This document shows positions 50,081 through 62,200 of a stretch of DNA of 64,000 nucleotides, piece after piece. The DNA lies in contig CM033395.1 of assembly GCA_019426215.1 (NCBI GenBank), forward strand, positions 19,520,569 to 19,584,568, read 5' to 3'. A program made the position numbers and the translations under genes. Source of the DNA: Buddleja alternifolia (taxonomy: Eukaryota > Streptophyta > Magnoliopsida > Lamiales > Scrophulariaceae). Position 1 is the first letter of the stretch; each line of letters starts with the position of its first letter. Below the pieces are notes generated by a model, which did no database searches, was not told where the DNA came from, and saw nothing but the letters and a program-made list of their open reading frames with translations.

Positions 50081-50756
50081 TCAATGAAAGCCACAAATTG
50101 ATCTTAGTTTGAGAATCCATATTTGTTTTTCGTTTTCACTGCGCATGCCAACAGGATTCCCAAACCCGGTCCAACCGTTCTTGTAAAGATGATCTTCCTC
50201 CTTTGGCCCACGTACGGAAGGTGAACTAATATATTTCAAATCAATTAGCCCACACATGTCGACACACTTCAAGAAATGGTGGTACTTATATAATTCGATT
50301 GGAGCTCCACCTTTTTTTTTCACTTGAGTCGTAACCATATCATGTCCCCCGCAAAATCCACGGGCTGTGTATATGAGGTTCCATGTGTATAAGATGTTTC
50401 CAGAGGTGGTTATGCGTCTCAACTTGAGGACTCGCATAAACTGCTGTTAGAACCCAATTCGTATCTCCTTCACATCATATGATGGAGGTGATACTTTGCT
50501 CATTTGCTTCAATAATATCAATATTAACTTCTAAGGAATTCCAAAATAACCAGATACCTCCCGCAAATTCCCGAGCTTCCACTTTTTCCACTCGATCAAT
50601 TTTGCTGAATTTCAAAATAACATCAGCCTTGTGTCCCGAAACTCGCGGCTCCACAAGTACAAGGACCATCAGCTTATGCCGATTAAGAACTTCTTGTAGA
50701 GAATTCAAGAACTCAGGTTTCGCCGCATCCCTGCAATTCCAAAATATAGACGTCAT
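50081..50756 (-). pseudogene. LINE ORF2 endonuclease part
   Basis: Starts MTSIFWNCRDAAKPEF on the minus strand, matching the opening of plant LINE APE-type endonucleases (FWNCRG-type), with LVLVEPRVSG downstream (catalytic Glu motif). The frame stops around 50475-50440 and continues at 50437-50081 with FCGGHDMVTTQ and LKLRSICGF. The remainder of the endonuclease is cut off by the copia/LTR insertion; the same LINE resumes at 46571. Confidence 0.8.
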
Positions 50757-50782
50757 TTAATTACACAGAGGGGGAAGTTCAA

Positions 50783-51240
50783 CTAGAACAAAAAATTATA
50801 CCTGGGGAGGGGGATTGGAACCCCCCTATCCGTGGTCATGACAATGTTTGTAGCCAAATCCCCATGAAATTCAGCATTGACACCATGTTTATAACCCATA
50901 CCGCCACTATGAGTGTCAATCTTGAACATATCCAGTTCCTCCACCGATTCCTCATTCGAGCTCAGCATGTCATCATTACCGTAATCTGGTGATCGGTTAT
51001 GATAGAACTAAGACCCTGGTGTCCTCGAGAGTCTTGCATTCTTGTCAGTCATGTCGAGGTCCTTGTCTATATTCGGAGTCATGGAATCATTATGTATAAG
51101 TTTTGTATACCCATGAATAATGGGTGCGATTTTATCCCGTGCCACTATCGTATCCGACTGCGATGATTGATTTTCTCTGTCTACTCGTCGCCACACTTTT
51201 GCAGGCTCGGCACTTGTTCCCGCATTGGTAGGAGTCATTT
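50783..51240 (-). pseudogene. Probable LINE ORF1 remnant
   Basis: Two short frames (51238-51008 and 50968-50783) lie directly before the endonuclease in the position of ORF1. They have no zinc knuckle or named motif. The call rests on position. Confidence 0.4.
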
Positions 51241-51818
51241 TTGCTTGTGCTTTTAGCCCTTTTATTGACGATTTAGGTCCATTTATAGCTTGAATTGTGC
51301 CACTCGTACTTTTAATGTGTGTTAAGTGAATTCAGGTATTAAGCGATGATACACGAAGAAAAGGGCAAAACATGGCATTTCAAACGAACTCTAGAGGAAC
51401 GTTCGCACGCTGGCGCCTAGGCGCCACATTACTCGCGCCCAGGCGCCAGAAAATGAAGAGAAGTAGTAAGTGCACGCAGACTCGCGCCCGAGCGCCAGAT
51501 TCTTCACGCCTGGGCGCCATCACATCCGCGCCCGAGCGCCAATTGTCTCGCGTCTGGGCGCCGTTCGACTTCTCTCCCAAGTTATCTCTGCCACATAGGC
51601 GGCGCCTAGACGCCGATCCACCAGCGCCTGGGCACCGCTGTAACCATTTTTGGAGACTATAAAATCCAGAATTCAGCAATTAGAAGGGGTTCGAACTCCT
51701 GGGGATTGAAGGCGATTTTTTGGGTTTTTGGGCCACTTTCTCATCAATTAGAAGGGATTAAGAAGGAATATTAGCTTGGGGATTGAAGATTGAAGTGAAG
51801 ATCCATCATCAATTCAAC
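51241..51818. repeat. LTR-like segment with GCGCC array and TATA box
   Basis: Contains a GCGCC-dyad array (51412-51636) followed by CTATAAAATCC (51657-51667) and a transcript-like region. The layout resembles the U3-TATA-R part of a Ty3-type LTR, but neither end is clear. Confidence 0.4.
51412..51636. repeat. Array of eight GCGCC-dyad motifs
   Basis: Imperfect 13-bp dyads of form GCGCCnnGGCGCC start near 51412, 51435, 51483, 51505, 51527, 51549, 51602 and 51624. Most neighbours are 22-23 bp apart. Confidence 0.85.
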
Positions 51819-52870
51819 TGTTAGGAATCCCGTACAGTAAAAACAGAGAATTGCAGCGGAAGATTCAAGGATTCCTACCGGTAGATCACAAAAATAGATC
51901 TGATGATTTTTTCATGGGTTTCACGAAATTTAGAATAAATAAACATACCCTTTTGATTCGTTTATTGATTCTGCATAACAGCAATCCTCCAAGGGCTCCT
52001 GTCTCTAAAGCTTCACGTGAAATAAACCTTCCAAAGATCCCAAAACTCCTCCTTTTTGACAATGAGGGACGGCTAGAGAGGAAAGAGGGGAGAGAGTTCT
52101 TTTCCTTTTGTGTTGTGTAATGTTATCTTGTCACCTAGGGTTTGTTCCATTATAGGAGTCCTATTTAAACTCAACTAGCTTGTGAAACAAGTTGGAGGCT
52201 ACTCCAAAAACCCTAGAGTGGCCGCCCCCTTAGGGCTTTCTTTGGACTGGGTGGGCTTTTAATTGGCTTGTCTAATTTCTAGCCCATCTGCATATATTTA
52301 AATTTAAATTCAATTTAAATATAATATATACAATTAATTAATTCCAATTAATTAATATACTAATTAAATAATTTAATCTAATCTAATTAAATTAATTATT
52401 TAATTAATTGATATAATCTAATTAAATCAATCAGTCCATTTAAATCTTTCTAAAAGGTTTACACAAAAAGATACATCCCGCTTGTTTCTTATAGCGCGAC
52501 TCTTTAGGTTCGTCTCAATTGGAAAAGGGAGGAATTACCTAAGGATGTGAGTGTCACCTAGCCAGTCCAGTGGACTCACATCGTAACCCAATTGAGTACG
52601 AAATGAATGAATCATTTTACGAACCTCTTGACCATAAATACCGTATGAATATAAGCCCTTCACTGACGTATCCCGATTAAGTGAGAGTCATAGAAAATAT
52701 CAAACTCACTAAACTTGATATTGTGCATTAGATTATAGCATAATGAAATTACTAAACTACCCTCAATGTCCCACACGAGTTAGTTGTTTATGCTTTGGCC
52801 AAAGACTTATAATTTCATTAGCCTATAATCGCACAGGATACTTGGTTCCAATTTTAATTTAATTCAATTA
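51819..52870 (-). repeat. Inverted LTR related to 48471-50071
   Basis: Plus-strand end TGTTAGGAATCC is the complement of a ...CCTAACA LTR terminus. Inverted blocks GCGCGACTCTTTAGGTT, GTGAGAGTCATAG and TTTGGCCAAAGACTT match the other long LTRs. Its 5' boundary on the minus strand, next to the gag remnant, is not clear. Confidence 0.65.
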
Positions 52871-52882
52871 TATTTAATTAAT

Positions 52883-53520
52883 TTATCCAATACTTGGAGG
52901 CAATGTATGCACGTCTAAACTTTTAGCTTTCATCTGACCTTGTGCAGATATGAGTTTGTTCATCAACCTAGTTAATGAATACTCAATGTCAATCAGCTCA
53001 AAATTCACTACGAATTGAGAAAAGGACTCAAGAAGTGATTGAAGAATGAGATTGGTTTGAAGATCAAAGTCCATGTGGAAATCCAAAGATTGCAACCTTT
53101 CTATCATGGAAATCATCTTCAGCACGTGATCTACCACGTTGTCACCTTCATTAATCTTAGCCCTAAAGAGCTTCCTCGATATGTAGTATCGAACAGTCCT
53201 ACTATGCTCTCCAAACAACTCTTTGAGATGTAGTAGTATAGTCCTAGCACTATCCATTCTTTTGTGGGAGCTCTGAAGCTCACTGTTCATCGAACTAAGC
53301 ATATATCCTATGACTTATAAGTTATCTTAGATCCAATCCATTTAGGAAATATGCACGCTTTCATCCGCATCTTCTGAAGGACAGAGGGACGGTTTATCTC
53401 TAAGATATATTCGAGTAACTCATGACTGAGGACCATCCTCAAGTTTCTGAGCTAGTCGATGAACTTAGATTCAATGAGGACGTTTTTCTCAAGTAATACG
53501 AACAATGGGTTATTAACTAA
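52883..53520 (-). pseudogene. copia gag remnant
   Basis: The frame 53302-52883 contains LKELFGEHSRTVRYYISRKL and VLKMISMIERLQSLDF, the conserved core of copia-type gag (UBN2-like). Upstream, in pieces to about 53520, the gag N-terminal pattern NVLIESKFIDELRNLRMVLS is visible. The C-terminus with the zinc knuckle is missing and is replaced by LTR sequence at about 52880. Confidence 0.8.
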
Positions 53521-54687
53521 TTTGAGAGAGATATTACACTGTAGAAAATAAACAAAGATTCAATTAGGTTATTCTGTCGTACACCAAGTAAAAAAGTAGG
53601 ATTTTGATTTTTGACTTGGCTCCCAGTACATTTTTTGAACCGTTGAACTCCCACTGCAATATTCGAAAATTTCATTGGAAAGATTTTGTAGTGAGTGATT
53701 GAGTTCTTTAACAAATCCGGTGAGTTGCAACCCTTTAACGATATATGACTCACTAGATTTATTAAAGTGGCAATCCTTGCCAAGTTTGTCAAACAAGCGG
53801 TTCAATCTTTGTTTGGCTCATAGATGACGAGGCCACAACCCTTTAATGATATATAGGTGGTGATCTGTCTAAACTTGGTCCCATCAACTCCTATCAATCT
53901 AACAATTGAATTCCACCTTGCATCCCTTTAACAATATATGGGGCAGAATTTGCTTCCATTGATGGCATCAAATGCACTTAGAAAATTTGGATAAATACCT
54001 TAATGCATAACCCCCACTAATTGGGGAAGAAATTATGTGACATTAATTCATTTCTCCTAAGTTTGATGGAGAGCCGGGATATCCAATTTCTCTTTATGTA
54101 ACTTCAGTGTTATTAAGTGGGAGAATTTTGCATTTGAATGTAAGTCTCACTTTGCACATTAGCCATTTTAACGCGCAAATAAGGATATAGATTAAAGCAG
54201 AAAATGCCTAGCAATTCTACCACACATGCTTTCCATGGAGTTGTCTAGATTGGACCAAGCCAATGGCCTAATCAAGGGTTACGGGGCCTATAAGATCTAA
54301 TCGATCGTCTAACTTCGGGTCTTCCAGCTCCAAGCAGATCTTCTTCCTCCAAGGCCCTATTCTAATAATTACATAGAAATGCAACCTATGCATGAATCAA
54401 TGAAAATTAAAATACAAGCTGGGGGTCTCAAACTCTGGCTCAATACAAACCAGATAACAACACCCAGATAACAAAACCCAAAACATAAAAATCTAATCCA
54501 TGGAAGGCATCCCACATAACACGCATCAAAGCAATAAGAAAACTGTCAATCTGATAGAGTAGATGCCCGGTGCGCCAAATTATTTGGGTGCCAATCTTGT
54601 AATAGATAGACTCTATAAACAATCTTTTCCTTATAAATAAAGTCGATTAATATGGCATTCTTTATTCTTGTATTTATATCTTGCATT
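53521..54687. other. Unclassified repeat-like DNA
   Basis: Probably old retroelement leader and flank. It includes a recurring CCCTTTAAC/TGATATAT motif at about 53733, 53830 and 53927. No supported gene. Confidence 0.4.
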
Positions 54688-56774
54688 TGTTAGAATAAAG
54701 TCCCTTAGGATCACACATGGCTATGGGACGTCATCGCACATCGGAAATGGCGATACGAAATACGTCTCTAAGGCTGTGATCCTTAGACAATGTTCTAAGT
54801 CATGAATAGGTTTGTCAAGATTAGGGATATTGACAAAGCTTAAAGTATTTGCTTGTATAATACATACTCTGAGAGAGTGTACCTCGTTCCATAGGTACTG
54901 GCACGGTGAAAGCTGTTGTATGTATGAGAGTTCTTATTGGAAATATGTAAACTGAACAACCCCATGGAAGTTTCTTAAAAGGAATCCCAGTCGAATCTGG
55001 AACTTCCAAGGATCATGTAGTATAAGAGTAATTCTCATGGACCTAAGATTCCATTGGATATCTTGTATATGATCCATCACACTATGAACTGCTCATGATC
55101 TGTTAAGATCGCATATGGGTATTTTGGGTGTGATTTGATTACATATGGAGATACGAGAGAATCAAGATGGGATCCGTCTCTGATAGAAATATCAATGTAT
55201 CTCTTATGTTTACAATAAGTAAGTTGACCAAGGAAATCTTTGGTCAAAGTAAGACTTCTAAAGAGGAGTAGGGTTTCCTCGTTTAGAAGGTCAAAGTCAA
55301 CTCTACTGTAAATGGGAAACATAGGCAATGTTTGGTTATGTTTCCATACCATGTTTGGTCCAAAATTCTCACCAAACCATGTTTGGTTCACAAAAATTTG
55401 GTCAAGAATACCCTACTTTTTTGGTAAAAAAAAAAACATAATAATTATTTTTCATCTTTCTATACCTACTTTGTCCCTACACTCCTCTCTCTCTTCTCTC
55501 TCCTCTGTAACAGACAAAAGCTTCATGATTTGACTGCTACAGTAACTTTTGTTTCCTCTGGAAACAAAACCAAATATTATCTCACCAAAAAAACACACCA
55601 AAAAACCAACTCACAAAATAAAATCAAACACAATCTCATCAAACATGCACGTGTCCCCATAAATTTCTCAACAATAATTCTCACCGAAATACCATCCCAA
55701 AACATAACCAAACATAGCCATAGTTATTGAGTTATTAAGGTTTCGACTAAACCTATATTAGACTCAATTGAGAGATCATAATGGAAGGATCTTACTTATA
55801 CAAGGATCATGATTGTCAAAGGCGTATCTTTATTTAATCGATTATGTCTAGGTCTTCGTGGCCCGTTGCTAGATAGTAACCAAAATTTGTAGGTGTCTTG
55901 AATTAGTATGGTGGCTAATTCAAAACTTGATAAAATTACGTAGGATTTAATATTGTATTTCCATTTTTGGAAAGTACACTCGCACTTTGGGAAAGTGTAC
56001 CTACTACCAGTGCACGATCGAGCCTAAGGGGTCACACACAAACTCTGTAGAGTTTCCGCTTTAAGTGTGAATTAATCAATTTAAGGAAATCGATGAAATT
56101 GGGAAAGTATAGTACTTTCCTAATTTGGAATATAAATTAATTAGTGGAGACTATTTAATTAATCTTGTTGAATTAATTAATTAATGGACTTTGTATAGTC
56201 CAAGTAGTTTATTTAATTGGGTTGGACTCAAGTTAGATAAACGATATGGATAATTGGAAATTAATTAAAATAATTGAATTCATTGTAATTAATTAATTGG
56301 AGTCAAGGATTAAATCAAGAGATTAAAACTTGGACTCCAAGAAAAGCTAAGGGGCGTGTGATGTGAGCTGAAGAGAAGAGGAATTCTTTCCTTCCTCAAC
56401 TTCTTGATCAAAAGGTAAGTCATTGGTTGACTTATGCAATCAAGGAAAGATGAGTTAATTGGTAACTAATTCTATTCCTTGGAGGATTATATGAATGTCG
56501 GATATACATATAAAATAGTAATATATATACACGCCTATGCGTGTGATATATCTGTATGTATATATATTATTATTTATTATATATATTATGGAAGAATCCA
56601 AGATAAGGAAAATACTATATTTTGGAGATTAAGGTTATTTCCTTATTTACAAACTCTTTAAGGGTTTGGATTCCACCTCTATTTATATGTGATCAAGCAA
56701 GAGAAAATTAGACTTAATACTCTAGTTAATTTTCTCTCTAAGTTTTGGCCATCACAAAAGAAAGAGGAAGAAAT
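54688..56774 (+). repeat. Long LTR, interrupted by a MITE
   Basis: Starts TGTTAGAATAAAG. It has LTR-like TTAATTAATT tracts near 56150-56290 and CTCTCTAAGTTTTGGCC near 56733. A MITE sits at 55324-55719, and another LTR begins at 56775 inside it. No polypurine tract precedes it, so it is either a 5' LTR or solo. Confidence 0.55.
55324..55719. mobile_element. MITE with GGCNATGTTTGGTTATG termini
   Basis: A 396-bp insertion with TIRs GGCAATGTTTGGTTATGTTT and GGCTATGTTTGGTTATGTTT. ATA flanks both ends (55321-55323 and 55720-55722). The sequence is AT-rich with poly(A) and CT-rich tracts and has no transposase. Termini resemble PIF/Harbinger or hAT MITEs; ATA is not the classic TWA target. Confidence 0.75.
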
Positions 56775-58540
56775 TGTTAGGATTATGCCCTCAGATGCCA
56801 TAGAGGATAGAATGATAGAGCATCTATCTTGTAATTAACTTATCTTCATATTATTAATAAAGACATTATTTAGTTTTCACTTAAATCTTATCTGCATTTA
56901 TAAGTAGTGTAAAACGCTTTTGTCCGTGTTTTCAGTGCGATCCCTCTACTTCTATGGGATAGGAAGATTGGCACTAGGGAGATCGATCTTGATTACTAAA
57001 AACAAGTTCGCAAGTAAAGTAAAGTCTTTAATGGACAAATAAAGACTTAGTACACTTGTACAATCTTATCTCTGACATAGGAGTGCCTGTCTGGTACCAT
57101 GGGATGGTAGGAGATTAAGATTGTAGGCACATCAGTGGAACTGATATGCTCTAACATGACTCGCATCGGTTCTGTCACATGGATTTTCACTCTGTGACTA
57201 TCAATGACAGAACTGATTATGCGTAATAGGTGTAAGTGAACCTTTGACCTGAAATATCATCCTGAAGATGCATTTGTAACGTTAAGTATTTCATTAGAGT
57301 AGTTAGACCCAATTCACCTGTTGGTGGGGTCGACCTCGAAATGCGGCTTGATGGGAAAATGGTAGTCTTAGCTGATATCTAGTTGGGATTTGTTCTCTCA
57401 TAAGTGAGTGAGAAAGTACCCTATGTGCTTATAGATAAATAGAGATCAAAGTCTTTGGCCAAAGCATAAAGAGACGATTATGCTAGGCACTCAATCGATC
57501 TCAATGATCTTGTATTATTATAATTAATACATATGGTCAAGTCCAGTGAGTTTGACATAGCCATGACTCTCACTTGATGGGGTACACAAACAAAGGGTTT
57601 ATACTTATATGGTATTTACTATTGGACGGTTGTGGAATGATCCATTCATTCGTTTTTCATTTGGGCTACGAAGTGGGCCACGTGACTGGCTAGGTGTTAC
57701 CCACTTCCTTTGGTTTCCTCTCATTGCCAAATGAAACCAACCTAAAGAGTTGCGCTAAAGAATTGCTGAAGAAAAATTGAAAAAGGATTTTCTATTTTAT
57801 TTTTGGAGAGATTTAATTTATTGGATAAATTAAATAATTAATTACTTATTGGATAAGATAATTAATTGAAAGGATAAGATTAATTATTAAATAATTTCTT
57901 AGAGAAATATATTAATGAATTAATTTTATTGTTTGATTTATTTATTGGATATAATAAATTATTAATTGAATAAAGAGTTAATTAAACAAAGCAAAAGAAA
58001 ATTCGGGCCCCATATGGGGCGTCTTCCATTAGGGCTAGGTTGGATAATCAATTTGGTCTCTTTTGTTGTCTTGGTCAATAAGTCATTGAGGTATACAAGA
58101 CTTCTCTTGACTTTAACCTAAACACAATAACAACAATTCATTGTAACTCTCCAAGAAAAGAAGAAGGAAAAATATCCTCCCACTCTATACACAAGCTAGC
58201 CGTCGCCCCCTATAGAGAAATAAGTGGGATTTTTTCATCATCAATTCGTGCGTGATAATTTAGAGACAACGTGCTTTGTTGTTTGGATTAATTTTCAGGA
58301 AACTTCAAGAAATCAAGACTTGAAGAATACGAGGATTGAAAAATTCAAGAAGTTCATCAATTCGAATTTTTGAAGAAGAATTGGATTCCCCAGCAACTTC
58401 ATTTTAACGAGTAAGTTTTATTTTATATGAATTAATCGAGCCGATTAGATCCTTGCCGGGGTGTTTTATGTTTATGCTTTCGTTTAGTGTAAAATTTTAA
58501 TCTTCCACTGAGTTAGTCACCTCGGGGATCACCCAACCCA
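56775..58540 (+). repeat. 5' LTR (about 1.77 kb) of a plus-strand element
   Basis: Begins TGTTAGGATTATGCC and ends CACCCAACCCA. A primer binding site follows four bases later. It shares blocks with the LTRs at 48471 and 51819. Confidence 0.78.
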
Positions 58541-58544
58541 ATAG

Positions 58545-58557
58545 TGGTATCAGTGCC
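58545..58557 (+). other. Primer binding site
   Basis: TGGTATCAGTGCC just after the LTR; one mismatch within the usual tRNA-Met complement. Confidence 0.8.
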
Positions 58558-60238
58558 TAGTTAGCTCGATTAATTCGTATTTATGTGATTTACGTATTTT
58601 CGTTTATTTCATTTATGTTAATGAAAATCGAAAACATGCTAAATTAAGAAACTCATTGTTAATTGTGAATTGTGCTAGTTGGGGTTGAATTTGTTTTAGT
58701 TATAATCTTGATGAATTATGAATTAAAACGAAGTTTGGTGTCAAGAATTGGTTTAAAACGGGAAACAGTTCAAGGTAATTAACTCGAGGTTTGAGACTGT
58801 TTTGCAAAGTGACATTGCACAAAAGGTAGGCCGAAGGGCTAGCCCGCCGTGCAACTTGATTCGATGCACGATGGGCTCGATCCGTCGGGTGACTGCATGG
58901 CCGAGTCGTGGCCAGGCAGTTTGCGCGCTATGCGCGTGGAAACCTGCACGTTGGGCGTGTGAGATTCCATACGCACAATGCACAAACAAGGCACGCTACT
59001 CAGCAATGTGGCCCACCTTGGCCTGGGCGGCCGGGTGCCAAAGTGTCGGGTAACCCGTGACCCGACCTGATTCTTGATTAAAAAAATTATTTTTCTGAAA
59101 TTAAATTAAATTTAGAATTCTGAAAATTATGTTTTCTTAAAAAATTGGATTTTTGAAAAAAATAAAATTCTTTAAATTGGATTTGAAAGGATCTTATGAA
59201 ATTAAGGTTTGAAATTTTTTATTTTGGAAATATTAATTTTTAGAAACCTTATAAGTGGAATCTTTGGAAACTTGTTTTTCGAAAATAAGATATATTATTT
59301 TAGGTTGAGATTTATGATTTTGGAAATTATTTATTTCATGCCTAGAAATAATATTTCAATGAAAATCCAAATAAATCTCAATATGCATGATTTAAATTAA
59401 ACGATGAATGGGTAAATTTAAATACCGCATTTATATGAGCTTGGCATGATTTATGTGATATGGGATGAACCACAAGCGTAGGTTATGCGTTGGTTTTATT
59501 TGTATGTAATTTTCTAGAGTTGTAAAAATAGCCGATTTGGCTCCTTTTATTTTATAATTAGATTTCATTTGTAATCGAAGACGAAGAATGAAGATGGAGG
59601 CCAAATTGAAGATCTGTATGCTGTGGAGATTCCATTGTAATAGAATAGCTGTTTTTACATTCCTAAAATGTCCGGCCCACTTTGGCTCAGTGGGTTGCAT
59701 AGGTTAGGGCTCGTAGTGGTTCATCCTTATTTACTCGTTTTGTGATGTTTATTTTATCTATCATGTTTTATGTTATGTGTTTGGAATGCATGCATAGGAT
59801 AGATAACCTAAACAACATAATTGTAATCTGATGAGACCAATCACATGTTTAATTCCCTCCGGAGAAAATATTAGGCTTATGGGGAATAAAAGATGTGATC
59901 TTTAATTCCTTGTCTTCCATCATAAGTAGATGACATGAGAAATGCCGCCAAGTATTGAATTTGGATTCATAAAATTGGGGTGGATTCAATACTGTGATCA
60001 CTACTAAGCATAGAGATGCCCCGTGGGATTTGTATATCTATTACTGGATTATAAAATTGGGGAGTAATTAGATCGATGAATTGACCATGGAATATTTGAT
60101 GGGTCAAGCCTAACATTGATTAGCCCATGGGATCATAAAATTGGGGCATATGTGAAAGATGTGGATAAACGATCTTAAGAACTATCCAACGAGGTAGAAG
60201 GCCCGGTAAGGCTACTGGTGGTCTCAAGTGGCATACGA
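58558..60238 (+). other. Non-coding leader of the plus-strand LTR element
   Basis: No gag frame in 1.7 kb. A GC-rich block lies at 58830-59070. Three copies of GGATnATAAAATTGGGG occur at 59963-59980, 60046-60062 and 60130-60146. The leader breaks off where the minus-strand element starts. Confidence 0.6.
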
Positions 60239-60239
60239 A

Positions 60240-61734
60240 AGGGTCTAGAAGGGGAGGGGGGTTGAATAGACCCTGAAGTCTTTTTCGAATTCAAAAATTT
60301 GTATCACTTTTAAAGATAAGAACGCTTAGGAAGTTGAGCACTTGGGTCAGATGCTTCAGTTAAAGATAACTTAGACTTAGTGATTTTAGCAATTTACCAA
60401 AGTAGGGTAACGCTTAAATTGCTTAATCAGGGTTAGCATAGCGGAAATGATTTTAAAGCTTTAGCGTTCGTTTTGGTTAAATAGTCGCTTAGCAGATTTA
60501 ATTTGTCTTTTTCAGAATGGATAAAACAATATGAAATAAGACAATAATGAAAGTGAATGACACAAGATATATAAGGTTTACTGGGTGATGTAATCCCAGC
60601 TACGTCCTTCTTCTCCTTTTTCACTTGGAGGGAATTTACTAAGATGATTATCAAAGAATCACACAGAATCTTCTACAAGATAGTAAATAGGTGAAAATGA
60701 TCTCGGGCTCCTTGATCACACATATTTCAGCACCGATGAAGATCTTCTTCTACAAGCTTCTCTCATTCGGAAATACTGTCTGTAAGTGGTTTTCAACAAC
60801 TTTCTCACTCAGATGAAAGGTTGAGGGTTTTATCACAAGGGTTTGTTTGTTTTTGGAAAGATCAAACAACTTGGAATATCTCAGTAAGAGTTTAGGTTTC
60901 TTATTTTGAAGATATTTGAGATATTTGTGACTGTAAGGAATGTATGTAAAAAGCTTGAAAAATTATGGCAATGGAGTTTCTAAGCTTTTTCTTTGAAAGA
61001 GAATTTCAGTAGAGTTTTCTTGTGCATGTACGCATATCTCTATCTCTGTGTATCTCTTTAGGGTTTGCTAGAATGAGGTATTTATAGGCAATTCTTGGGA
61101 TTATGTCCGTTGGACACATGTGAGAGCGTGCCTTTCACGCAGCGCGTGATTCTACCTTTTCTCTGACATTTCTGAAATCCTGCTGGTTCCAATTGGACGG
61201 GAGCAGCTATAAACTTTGAAGTTCTGACAGTTTAGTAAAAAAGTGGCTTGTCCACAAGTCAAATAGCTTATCACATGTAATGCTCTTATCAGGCATTTAA
61301 TGCATTTGAATTTATTTCCCGTTGGAAATAAATGTCCGTTGAATGATTGCATTTAAGTCCTTCATGACTTGAGAATTTATTTCAGGTGAATTTGATTCTG
61401 ATCGCTAGAGTGCTTTGAGCGCTTGATCCGTGAATCCTGAAATAGTCCTTTAGCGTTTGACAGGCGCTAAGAACGAATCTTTATCTTCATTTGACTTTAG
61501 ACGCTGATCTTCAACTTCTTCTCTAATAGACTCACCCACAATTCTATTAGCGATTTGGTATCTAATACTTAGTCTAAGATCTACAAAGATAAAAATTACA
61601 AGCCTAACAAAATTACACACTTTCAAACGCTTATACAATTGATCAATGAAACATAAACTTACATTATATTTTGGGGTCTAACATAAAATCCTATCTTGTC
61701 ATCATCAAAACATCTAACATGAAATTTCCTAACA
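60240..61734 (-). repeat. 3' LTR of a minus-strand retroelement
   Basis: On the minus strand it begins TGTTAGGAAATTTC right after a polypurine tract. The far end is near 60240, at a GGTCTAGAAGGGGAGGGGGG block. The exact end and TSD cannot be set because the other LTR is outside the window. Confidence 0.65.
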
Positions 61735-61747
61735 ATTCCCCCTTTTT
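61735..61747 (-). other. Polypurine tract
   Basis: AAAAAGGGGGAAT on the minus strand, abutting the LTR. The CATCAAAAAGGGGGA context is typical of Sirevirus-type copia elements. Confidence 0.8.
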
Positions 61748-62200
61748 GATGATGTCAAGACTTTAACTCTTATAACTCTTTTATAGATTAAGAGTTGTTA
61801 AAGAAAAGCCCAAATAAATATAAGTTAGCATTTGGAAAGTTAGTAAAGTTAGCTAATGTTAGATTAGCCTCAACAAGTTGTTTCAGCGATAAATCATTCA
61901 TTTATGTAGAGAGATAAACATACATGATTTACACTGAATAATTGAAAAAAAATAAGAAACAAAAATAGTAATAATATAAAGCATTCATCTTTTCTGTCGC
62001 TTTATGCTTTCTTCTTTTTGGTAGATCTCATTTGCTAAGTCCACGAGGAGTCGATCAACGTTTATCATGGTGGTATGTTGGAGTTCATCATAGTCATGCC
62101 TTCACTGTCTAGCGCTTTCATTTAGTTCCTTCAGCCTGTCCACCCATTCCCTTGGAGGAATACCAAGTTCACGAATTAAGTCATAATAGATGTCTTATCT

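Noticed and set aside
51372..51679. Overlapping 96- and 99-codon frames on both strands
   Set aside because: Both come from the GC-rich dyad array, which lacks stop codons by composition.
55312..55730. Two 66-73-codon frames
   Set aside because: They fall entirely inside the MITE and use its terminal repeats.
58802..59053. 83-codon frame in the GC-rich part of the retroelement leader
   Set aside because: A minus-strand frame of similar length overlaps it, and neither has a motif. It is likely compositional.
59963..60146. CRISPR-like regular repeat
   Set aside because: Only three imperfect short copies in eukaryotic retroelement DNA. There is no array or cas gene.
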